From NCBI GenBank assembly GCA_001510135.1, contig LFER01000043.1, forward strand, positions 1-60,477: DNA of 60,477 nt, written 5' to 3'. The notes beneath the pieces are model-generated. The model made no database searches, was not told the origin of the DNA, and was given only the letters and a program-made list of their open reading frames with translations. The DNA comes from Alphaproteobacteria bacterium casp-alpha6. GTDB taxonomy: Bacteria > Pseudomonadota > Alphaproteobacteria > Rhodobacterales > Rhodobacteraceae. Made by a program: the position numbers and the translations under genes. Positions 8,228-15,273 of the stretch are shown here, in pieces (within the stretch, counting starts at the first letter, position 1; each line of letters starts with the position of its first letter).

Positions 8228-8641
8228 CTATGACGTGTTTCTTTCACTTAAATACGTCTGTTTGAGAATATTCCCCATCACCCCAACCTCTATGTCTGTC
8301 AGGGTATCAATATAAATGCAGGACGCGTCACGCGAAAATTCACCCAGACCAGAAAGAATATTTTCGCAGCTGCCAAGATCAGCTGAAACACGTATCACCA
8401 GCCCATCTATTTTTGGGGCAAACCCAAAAACAAAAGAGGATTTAGCGTTTTTGCAGGCGCGTCCGTTTTGTGCAAACCCGATAAACCCATCCGGATAAAG
8501 CCGAGGGGAATTTTGATTTATTTTTTCAAACAGTTCGAGCAACTGGTAGCCCTCATCTCGGCGCTGCTCATTGGGAAAAGCTTCCAAAAAATCAAGAACG
8601 GCACGACGGTCTTTCACTTCATTAAAATTTGACAACCACAT
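8228..8641 (-). CDS. DUF1801 domain protein
   Basis: 137 residues. The core YPDGFIGFAQNG, then SSFVFGFAPKIDGLVIRVS, then a terminal SCIYIDTLTDIEVGVMGNIL follows the DUF1801/YdhG-like pattern (a glycine-rich strand, FGFSP-like strand, and CLYIKRLADVD-like end). The family has no firmly known biochemical role. The start is either ATG at 8641 or the adjacent GTG at 8644. The gene ends 11 bases from the dnaE2 stop on the opposite strand, so it may mark the edge of the event that removed the dnaE2 C-terminus. The upstream region to 8828 is very AT-rich. Confidence 0.65.
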   Translation of the reverse strand: MWLSNFNEVKDRRAVLDFLEAFPNEQRRDEGYQLLELFEKINQNSPRLYPDGFIGFAQNGRACKNAKSSFVFGFAPKIDGLVIRVSADLGSCENILSGLGEFSRDASCIYIDTLTDIEVGVMGNILKQTYLSERNTS

Positions 8642-8828
8642 CACTCCAAAAAAAGAAAATCAATCTATAGCTGTATTAATATGTATTTCATCAAAGCTGT
8701 TTTGATAAATCATAAAATATTAAATTAATACTTTATAGGAATACACGTATAAAGGATAAAATTATTTATAATTCCCCATAAGGAATATTTTGCGGTATTA
8801 TTAACAAATTTTACAAGAGGCTTTTGTA

Positions 8829-9485
8829 GTGGAATATTGGCGTCAAGCAAAAGAAACCGGTATTGCAGCCCTGATCGCACTTTTCGTTGCAGGGGTACAT
8901 GTATTTCTGGGGTTTGAACAAAAGAACGGGGCGATCCTTGGGCTCTTCGCTTTTTGTGGCTTCCTTATATTCTCTCCGGTAGCCGCTGTTGTCTGGAACG
9001 AACTTAGATCCAAATCCTCCTTCTCCGTTGAAGCTTGGGCAACCACGCTGAGCGCTGGGTTCATCTTATACGTCACCGCAACGATTTCAGGGCGGGCAAT
9101 TATGGCCGATCAATTGACGCCCCAAATCTATTTTCTGATACTCATTCTTTCGTTTATCGGAGGTCATTGTATCGTTCATGTAAAAGCACGTCTGCACCTG
9201 CGTCCAAAACTTCAGCCATCCAATCCCTTTAGAACCGTAAGAGTGGACAATGTTTTTGTGTTTGCTTTATGTCTAACCGCCATCTGTCCAATTTTGCATG
9301 CAACACAACACCTGCGCGAAGGGCAGCCGTTAGATAGAGAAATTTATAAAGATCTTTGGCACGTTTTCTTTATTTTCAGCATTCTAACACTTCCTAAACC
9401 AGGCACGTTTGTAAAAAACCTCCCTTGGGTTGTTTCAATCGGCGCTCTGCTGGGCTGGCAAACGGGCCAATTTCTTTGGCCATAA
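8829..9485 (+). CDS. hypothetical multi-pass membrane protein
   Basis: 218 residues with six or seven hydrophobic segments, for example about 10-28 (GIAALIALFVAGVHVFLGF), 33-55, 70-90, 100-118, 140-156 and 198-215. The start is GTG (8829), preceded by a purine-rich AAGAGG. No family was recognised, and there are no enzyme motifs. The AT-rich DNA on its 5' side (8645-8828) separates it from the DUF1801 gene, which is divergent. It converges with the pseudouridine synthase gene. Probably an inner-membrane protein; function unknown. Confidence 0.65.
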   Translation: MEYWRQAKETGIAALIALFVAGVHVFLGFEQKNGAILGLFAFCGFLIFSPVAAVVWNELRSKSSFSVEAWATTLSAGFILYVTATISGRAIMADQLTPQIYFLILILSFIGGHCIVHVKARLHLRPKLQPSNPFRTVRVDNVFVFALCLTAICPILHATQHLREGQPLDREIYKDLWHVFFIFSILTLPKPGTFVKNLPWVVSIGALLGWQTGQFLWP

Positions 9486-9521
9486 CCAAGAGGCGCACCA
9501 ACCCAAATCCCGCAAAGGACA

Positions 9522-10169
9522 TCAAAATGGCGTTGTCGTACGGAACTTCATGCCTTTGGCGTTTTCGGGATGATTTAGGCGTATCTCTTCGGCATGCAGC
9601 ATCATGCGGGGGTAGTTATCCGCCGTCTGTGGCGCATAAAGCGGATCGCCTAAAATCGGGTGGCCCATTGAAAGACAATGCACCCTCAATTGATGGGACC
9701 GGCCGGTTTTTGGCATCAGGCGCAGACGGCTTTCCCCATCTCCGAACTTCTGGCGCACCCATTCGGTAAAAGCAGGTCGCCCCGTTTCATGACAAACTTT
9801 CTGAAGCGGCCGGTTCGGCCAATCCACGATCAGTGGCAGATCAATTTCCCCTGATTTTTCCACAACCTCCCCCGCGACGCGCGCGACATAGGTTTTCTTG
9901 ACCACCCGCTTTTCAAACTGCATGGACAGATGGCGTTGTGCGTGGGCCGTCATCCCAAAGACCATCACGCCAGAGGTGTCACGATCCAGACGATGCACCA
10001 ATAAGGCATCGGGAAAAGCCACTTGGACCCGCGCCAAAAGACAATCCGCGAGGTCTTCGGTTTTACCCGGCACAGACAATAACCCTGCAGGTTTATCAAC
10101 GGCGAGCACATCGCTATCCTCATACAGGATATTCAAAGGATCGTTTGGGGGAAAATAGCTGTTGGTCAT
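9522..10169 (-). CDS. RluA-family pseudouridine synthase
   Basis: 215 residues. The RluA-family catalytic motif HRLDRDTSGVMVF is present with its Asp, together with the N-terminal VDKPAGLLSVPG and the later KTGRSHQLRVH and GHPILGDPLYA motifs. There is no S4 RNA-binding domain, and the length fits the RluA subgroup that modifies 23S rRNA and some tRNAs. The enzyme isomerises a uridine in RNA to pseudouridine in the cytoplasm. The precise target cannot be read from sequence. It converges on the membrane protein gene and diverges from the XRE-cupin regulator. Confidence 0.9.
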   Translation of the reverse strand: MTNSYFPPNDPLNILYEDSDVLAVDKPAGLLSVPGKTEDLADCLLARVQVAFPDALLVHRLDRDTSGVMVFGMTAHAQRHLSMQFEKRVVKKTYVARVAGEVVEKSGEIDLPLIVDWPNRPLQKVCHETGRPAFTEWVRQKFGDGESRLRLMPKTGRSHQLRVHCLSMGHPILGDPLYAPQTADNYPRMMLHAEEIRLNHPENAKGMKFRTTTPF

Positions 10170-10250
10170 GCCTCTGCCATATCTTGCACATCAGATGATG
10201 TCCATGAAATAGCCGATGTTTCAGCCAATCCCTCATGAAATTTTCCTTGA

Positions 10251-10298
10251 TTTTTTCACAGACTCACCCCATCGTGAAAAGATCATCTAATTTTTCAC
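10251..10298 (+). promoter_or_regulatory. three-copy operator candidate before XRE-cupin gene
   Basis: An eight-base motif recurs three times just before the regulator's start codon: TTTTTTCAC (10251-10259), its inverse GTGAAAA (10274-10280) and TTTTTCAC (10291-10298). The ATG follows at 10308. Clustered, mutually inverted copies next to a helix-turn-helix gene suggest autoregulation. This is seen directly as repeats; binding is inferred. Confidence 0.55.
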
Positions 10299-10307
10299 GA
10301 AATCCAA

Positions 10308-10880
10308 ATGTCTGCCTTTGACCCAACCCTTCTTGACAGCCTTGGCGCGGATTTACGCTCTTTGCGCAAATCGCGTGGGCTGACCCTTAGCGAACTGGCG
10401 GATGCCGTTGGGAAATCCGTCGGCTGGCTTTCACAGGTGGAACGCGACCTGTCCGAACCTTCAATCAATGATCTGCGCGATCTGGCAAAGGCGCTGAATA
10501 TCCCGATGTCCATGCTCTTTGGTCAAGCCAAAGCAGCCCCAAACGAGGCAGGATTTATTGTGCGCAAAGGTGCGCGCCGCCCCATCGGTTCCACCGAAGC
10601 GGGCTTGGTCGAAGAACTCTTGTCCCCCGACCTTACCGATGATTTCGAAGTGGTGCATTCGACCTTTAAGCCGGGCGCAAAATTGGAACACCCCGTCACA
10701 CGCCCAACGCAAGAAGTTGGGTATCTTGTTTCTGGCAAACTCGATGTCACTATTTCAGACAGACAGTTCACCATCTACCCCGGTGACAGTTTCCGCATTC
10801 GCGGCGAACCTTTTCAATACGCAAACCCTTATCAGGAACCGGCAATCGCGATCTGGGTCATCGCGCCGCCGGTGTATTGA
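10308..10880 (+). CDS. XRE-type regulator with C-terminal cupin domain
   Basis: 190 residues. Residues about 13-68 form an XRE helix-turn-helix (LRSLRKSRGLTLSELADAVG, then GWLSQVERDLSEPSI). Residues about 105-185 form a cupin barrel (EVGYLVSGKLDVTI, then YPGDSFRIRGEPFQYANP). Regulators of this build sense small metabolites and typically control amino-acid, polyamine or betaine metabolism. The gene is immediately followed on the same strand by a LysE exporter (four-base gap), a GFA protein and the betaine-demethylation genes, so it is the likely regulator of that cluster. The repeats in front of its start suggest autoregulation. The ligand is not predictable from sequence. Confidence 0.85.
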   Translation: MSAFDPTLLDSLGADLRSLRKSRGLTLSELADAVGKSVGWLSQVERDLSEPSINDLRDLAKALNIPMSMLFGQAKAAPNEAGFIVRKGARRPIGSTEAGLVEELLSPDLTDDFEVVHSTFKPGAKLEHPVTRPTQEVGYLVSGKLDVTISDRQFTIYPGDSFRIRGEPFQYANPYQEPAIAIWVIAPPVY

Positions 10881-10884
10881 CGCG

Positions 10885-11505
10885 ATGACATTAGAAGCAT
10901 GGTTCATATTCGCAAGTTTTTGGGCGCTTTTCGTTACTACGCCTGGCCCAAATGCGGTCAATTGCGTCAGCGTGGCAATGGCTTATGGGTTTCGTAGATC
11001 GTTGATCTGTGTGCTTGGGATTTTGACGCAAGCAACGTTGTTTCTCATCCTCTCCGCCTTTGGAATAACAGCACTGATAAGCGCGTCACCCGCCGCCTTT
11101 GGGGTCTTTAAATGGATTGGGGCCGCCTTTTTGATATACCTCGGTCTGCGCGGTTGGATCACCGCCACCCGTCCAATTTCACAAGATGTGCCCGCCCCAT
11201 CAGAGATTTACGTCAAATCATTCCTTATTGCGACCGTCAATCCCAAATCAGTTGCAGGATACCTTGCTGCTTTTAGTCAATTTGTGGCCCCCAATGTTCC
11301 CATATGGGATCAGATGTGGATCATCTTTCCAACTGCGCTCTGCCTGACAACATTAAGTTATACGGGCTTTTGTGCACTTGGTGCGGGTCTTGGGCGCGCA
11401 GCGCTGAGCGCAATTTTAAACGTCTCGCTGAGACGCATTTTAGCAATCTGTTTTATCATTTACGGATTTTTACTCGGGCTATCGCCCCTTCCAAGAGAAG
11501 TTTGA
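10885..11505 (+). CDS. LysE-family amino-acid exporter
   Basis: 206 residues with about six membrane spans. The N-terminal PGPNAVNCVSVAMAYGFRRS is the LysE/RhtB family signature, followed by the FLIYLGLRGW segment after span three and NPKSVAGYLAAF before span four. Members export amino acids or related small solutes. The ATG at 10885 is four bases after the XRE-cupin stop, and GFA follows three bases downstream, so the three genes look co-transcribed. The frame is open further upstream, but that part overlaps the regulator and is not used. An export role for glycine, sarcosine or methionine made by the neighbouring pathway is an inference. Confidence 0.85.
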   Translation: MTLEAWFIFASFWALFVTTPGPNAVNCVSVAMAYGFRRSLICVLGILTQATLFLILSAFGITALISASPAAFGVFKWIGAAFLIYLGLRGWITATRPISQDVPAPSEIYVKSFLIATVNPKSVAGYLAAFSQFVAPNVPIWDQMWIIFPTALCLTTLSYTGFCALGAGLGRAALSAILNVSLRRILAICFIIYGFLLGLSPLPREV

Positions 11506-11508
11506 AAT

Positions 11509-11895
11509 ATGGTGATTTCAGGATCATGTGAGTGGAGAAACATAAAATTTGAAATTCAAGGGCAAATACCGAATGTGGTAGCCTGCCATTGCACACAATG
11601 TCGTAAAACCTCGGGGCATGTTTGGGCCTCGGTGCTTGTGCCGGATGAGGATTTGTCACTTCAATCAAATGACAGCCTCAGGTGGCGGCGTTCCTCTGGG
11701 TTTGCCAAACGCGGCTTTTGCACAGAGTGTGGCAGCAGCCTCTTTTACAAACATAATGAAGAAAACAGCACTGCTGTTGCTGCAGGCGCGCTTGACGCAC
11801 CCACCGGACTTAAAACCGAAAAACACATCTATGTGGCAGACAAAGGGAATTATTATCAGATCCCTTTGAATGAACCGCAGTTCGACGAATACTAA
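11509..11895 (+). CDS. GFA family (glutathione-dependent formaldehyde-activating type) protein
   Basis: 128 residues with the zinc-binding Cys pattern of the GFA/CENP-V fold: C7, ACHCTQCRKTSG (C26, C28, C31) and FCTECGSSLF (C71, C74). The N-terminal CxC of typical members is reduced to a single Cys (SCEWRN). Some members assist condensation of formaldehyde with glutathione; many have no proven activity. It sits three bases behind the LysE gene and 31 bases before the first demethylating flavoprotein, whose reaction releases formaldehyde equivalents. A detoxifying role is therefore reasonable but unproven. Confidence 0.8.
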   Translation: MVISGSCEWRNIKFEIQGQIPNVVACHCTQCRKTSGHVWASVLVPDEDLSLQSNDSLRWRRSSGFAKRGFCTECGSSLFYKHNEENSTAVAAGALDAPTGLKTEKHIYVADKGNYYQIPLNEPQFDEY

Positions 11896-11926
11896 CCAAC
11901 GAATAAGCAACGGGAGACAGAAAAAC

Positions 11927-14371
11927 ATGGCAGATATTCCCTCAACCGCACGGGTTGTCATCATAGGCGGAGGCGTGGTGGGCACCTCTTGTCTTTATCA
12001 TCTGGCTAAGGCGGGCTGGAGCGATTCTGTGCTTTTGGAAAAAAATGAACTGACTGCCGGTAGCACATGGCATGCGGCGGGGAATGTGCCGACCTTTTCG
12101 ACAAGCTGGTCTGTGATGAATATGCAGCGCTATTCGACCGAGCTTTATCGCGGTCTTGGCGCGGCGGTCGATTACCCGATGAATTACCATGTGACGGGCT
12201 CCATCCGGCTTGCCCATTCAAAGGAACGTATGCAGGAATTTCAGCGCGCCAAAGGCATGGGGCGCTATCAGGGGATGGATATTGATATCCTTGGTGTGGA
12301 TGAGATCAAGGGCCGCTATCCTTTCATCGAAACCCATGATTTGCACGGGGCGCTTTATGATCCCAATGACGGGGATATTGATCCCGCGCAGCTCACCCAA
12401 GCGCTCGCCAAAGGCGCGCGCGACATGGGGGCAACGATCCTGCGCTTTACCCCTGCAATCGGTGTTGATCGGCAAAATGGCGAATGGATCGTGAAAACCG
12501 AAAAAGGCGATATTCGCTGTGATTATGTGGTCAATGCTGCGGGATATTACGCGCAGCGTGTGGGCGAATGGTTCAAACCCTTTGGCGGGCGCACGGTGCC
12601 GATGATGGTGATGAGCCATCAATATATCCTCTTTGAAGAAGTGGACGCCGTGAAAGAATGGTCAACGAATGCGGGCCACAAACTACCGCTCTTGCGTGAC
12701 GTTGACAGCTCTTATTATCTGCGTCAGGAAAAATACGGCTTTAACCTCGGCCCCTATGAGCGCAATTGCCGCGCGCATTGGGCGACACCCGACGACCCCC
12801 TGCCCGAGGATTTCAGCTTTCAGCTTTATCCCGATGATCTGGACCGTCTGGAATGGTATATCGAAGACGCGCTGGCCCGTGTGCCGATCCTTGGCGAAGG
12901 GGGCGTGTCCAAGGTCATCAACGGCCCTATTCCCTATGCGCCGGATGGCCTGCCCCTGATCGGGCCCATGCCGGGTGTGCCCAATGCCTTTGAGGCCTGT
13001 GTCTTTACCTTTGGCATCGCCCAAGGGGGCGGTGCGGGCAAAGTGCTTGCTGAATGGGTGACCGAGGGACAGACAGAATGGGATATGTGGTCCTGCGATC
13101 CGCGCCGCTATACCGACTACACAGATCACGATTATTGCGTTGCCAAGGGGATGGAGGTTTATGGCCATGAATACGCCATGCATTTCCCATGGCACACATG
13201 GCCCGCAGGACGGGGCAAAAAACTATCCCCAGTTCATGACAAAGTCGTGGCTCTTGGCGGTCAAATGGGGGCTTATAATGGCTGGGAACGCGCCAATTGG
13301 TTTGTCAAGCCGGGTGATGATACATCCGAAGAGACCACCCAAACATGGGACCGCGCGGGCCCATGGGAGGCGCGTATCAAAGAAGAATGCGAAGCCGTGC
13401 GCGATCATTGCGGCGTGCTTGACCTGCCCGGATTTTCGCGCTTCTGGCTGCAAGGGGATGGCGCGGATGAATGGCTGCGCGGCTTTTGTACCGGCGGCAT
13501 TCCCAAAATTGGGCGGATGAACCTTGTTTATGTCGCCGACAATCGCGGCCGCATCATGTCGGAATTTTCCTGCATTCGCATCGCAGAGGATAATTTTGTC
13601 CTCATCACAGCGGCCACCGCGCAATGGCATGACGGGGCAATGATCCGCAATTCCGTGCCAGAAAGCGTGAGCATCCGTGAAACCACGACCGAGCGCGATA
13701 CCTTGATCGTTACTGGGCCAAAATCGCGCGACATTCTTTCGAGGATCACAGATGCTGACCTTTCTAAAGGCTGGCTCACACATCAATTTGCGACCGTCGC
13801 AGGGCGCAAGGCGTTTTTGATCCGCGTCTCTTTTGCCGGTGAGCTTGGTTGGGAAATCCACGCGGAAAACGACAATATGCCCGATATCTATGATGCGGTG
13901 ATTGCCGCCGGGGCCAAACCCTTTGGCATGTGGGCGCTGAATTCGCTGCGTATGGAAAAGGGCTACCGCGCGTGGAAAGGGGACCTGTCCAGCGATTATT
14001 CAATGTTTGAAGGCGGACTTGATCGTTTCGTCAAACTCGATAAACCACAGGATTTTAAGGGCAAAGCTGCGCTTTTGAATGAAAAGCAACAAGGCAGTGC
14101 GAAACGCTTTGTCACGCTGATTGTTGATGCGGGTGCCGCCGATGCGCCCTATATGTCAACGCTTTGGCAGGGTGACGAGATCGTGGGCGAAACCACATCG
14201 GGCGCTTGGGGATACCGCATAAACGCCAGCATCGCGCTTGGCATGCTGCGCAGTGATCTTGCCGTTGCGGGAACCGAGCTTGAAGTAGAAATTTACGGCG
14301 AGCGCGTCAAAGCCGTGGTGCAACAGGACCAGCCGCTTTGGGATCCTGAAAACGAAAGGCTGAAAGCATGA
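11927..14371 (+). CDS. dimethylglycine/sarcosine dehydrogenase-type flavoprotein with GcvT domain
   Basis: 814 residues. An N-terminal DAO-type FAD domain starts with VVIIGGGVVG, and STWHAAG holds H49 at the position that binds FAD covalently in dimethylglycine and sarcosine dehydrogenases. The C-terminal half (about 430-814) is GcvT-like and tetrahydrofolate-binding (ELGWEIHAENDNMPDIYDA, SLRMEKGYRAW). The family oxidatively removes an N-methyl group and passes it to folate. The ATG at 11927 begins the family-typical start; the frame extends 19 codons upstream without support. The stop overlaps the next gene by ATGA. Beside a betaine methyltransferase, dimethylglycine is the likely substrate, though which of the two paralogues uses dimethylglycine and which sarcosine cannot be settled here. 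Confidence 0.85.
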   Translation: MADIPSTARVVIIGGGVVGTSCLYHLAKAGWSDSVLLEKNELTAGSTWHAAGNVPTFSTSWSVMNMQRYSTELYRGLGAAVDYPMNYHVTGSIRLAHSKERMQEFQRAKGMGRYQGMDIDILGVDEIKGRYPFIETHDLHGALYDPNDGDIDPAQLTQALAKGARDMGATILRFTPAIGVDRQNGEWIVKTEKGDIRCDYVVNAAGYYAQRVGEWFKPFGGRTVPMMVMSHQYILFEEVDAVKEWSTNAGHKLPLLRDVDSSYYLRQEKYGFNLGPYERNCRAHWATPDDPLPEDFSFQLYPDDLDRLEWYIEDALARVPILGEGGVSKVINGPIPYAPDGLPLIGPMPGVPNAFEACVFTFGIAQGGGAGKVLAEWVTEGQTEWDMWSCDPRRYTDYTDHDYCVAKGMEVYGHEYAMHFPWHTWPAGRGKKLSPVHDKVVALGGQMGAYNGWERANWFVKPGDDTSEETTQTWDRAGPWEARIKEECEAVRDHCGVLDLPGFSRFWLQGDGADEWLRGFCTGGIPKIGRMNLVYVADNRGRIMSEFSCIRIAEDNFVLITAATAQWHDGAMIRNSVPESVSIRETTTERDTLIVTGPKSRDILSRITDADLSKGWLTHQFATVAGRKAFLIRVSFAGELGWEIHAENDNMPDIYDAVIAAGAKPFGMWALNSLRMEKGYRAWKGDLSSDYSMFEGGLDRFVKLDKPQDFKGKAALLNEKQQGSAKRFVTLIVDAGAADAPYMSTLWQGDEIVGETTSGAWGYRINASIALGMLRSDLAVAGTELEVEIYGERVKAVVQQDQPLWDPENERLKA

Positions 14372-15264
14372 GCAACATCACCCTTCTTGACGGATCTATC
14401 GGGCAAGAACTTGTCAAACGATCAGGTGATCGTGCTACACCGCTTTGGTCGACCTCAGTGATGATCGAAAAACCCGGACTAGTGGATCGGGTCCATGCCG
14501 ATTACTTCTCCGTGGGGGCGAGCGTGGCAACGACAAACACCTATCCTGTTTTGTACGACCGGCTCAAACGCGTGGGATTAGAAGACAAACGACACGCGCT
14601 TTGGGATATTGCTTTGAACGCCGCTAAGAAGGCGCGCGATGATCATGGGTCCGGACGGGTCGCCGCATCGATTGGGCCTCTGATCGCTTCTTATCGGCCT
14701 GATATCTGCCCGCCCGCAGAAGAAGCAGAAAAGCTTTACAGCGAAATTATCTCCTACCTTGCACCCGAGTGCGATGTTTTGTTGATCGAAACCATGTCCT
14801 CAATTGATCAGGCAGAGGGTGCGCTTCGGGCGGCAATAAAGGGGGGAAAGCCCGTTTGGATCGGCCTCACAGTGGACGATTTTGACGGCAGAAAGCTGCG
14901 CTCTGGCGAAAACCTAACCGATATCAAAGCAACGCTCGACGCCTATTCCCCCGAGGCGGTTTTGATCAATTGTTCCCGTCCAGAAGCCGTAAGCGACGGC
15001 GTGAACATCCTTGCTGACTTTGGATACCAATTTGGGGCCTATGCCAACGGTTTTACAAAAATATCAGATGGATTTTTAAAAGACGCACCTACTGTGGACG
15101 CACTGGAACAGCGCCAAGATTTATCGCCAGAAGCATACGCAAATTTTGCCATGGACTGGGTGACAGCAGGGGCCACAATCGTCGGGGGCTGCTGCGAAGT
15201 TGGACCGGATCATATCAAAGAACTCGCAAACCGCCTGCGCGCTGCGGGTCACCAGATTATATAA
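14368..15264 (+). CDS. homocysteine S-methyltransferase family, betaine-homocysteine methyltransferase-like
   Basis: 298 residues. The zinc-binding cysteines of the family are present: C202 in LINCSRP and C275/C276 in GGCCEVG. The N-terminal LLDGSIGQEL and TTNTYPVLYDRL also fit. It probably transfers a methyl group from glycine betaine to homocysteine, giving methionine and dimethylglycine. It is shorter than animal BHMT but normal for bacterial members. It overlaps the upstream flavoprotein by four bases and is ten bases from the downstream one. Placement between two demethylating dehydrogenases is the main support for betaine, rather than S-methylmethionine or another thetin (for example dimethylsulfoniopropionate), as methyl donor. 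Confidence 0.8.
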   Translation: MSNITLLDGSIGQELVKRSGDRATPLWSTSVMIEKPGLVDRVHADYFSVGASVATTNTYPVLYDRLKRVGLEDKRHALWDIALNAAKKARDDHGSGRVAASIGPLIASYRPDICPPAEEAEKLYSEIISYLAPECDVLLIETMSSIDQAEGALRAAIKGGKPVWIGLTVDDFDGRKLRSGENLTDIKATLDAYSPEAVLINCSRPEAVSDGVNILADFGYQFGAYANGFTKISDGFLKDAPTVDALEQRQDLSPEAYANFAMDWVTAGATIVGGCCEVGPDHIKELANRLRAAGHQII

Positions 15265-15273
15265 GGGAACGCG

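Noticed and set aside
8150..8230. Frameshift as the cause of the short dnaE2
   Set aside because: The next gene's end at 8228 leaves no room for the missing C-terminal domain in any frame, so deletion fits better than frameshift.
11800..11927. Riboswitch before the betaine genes
   Set aside because: The 31 bases between the GFA stop and the flavoprotein start are too short for one.
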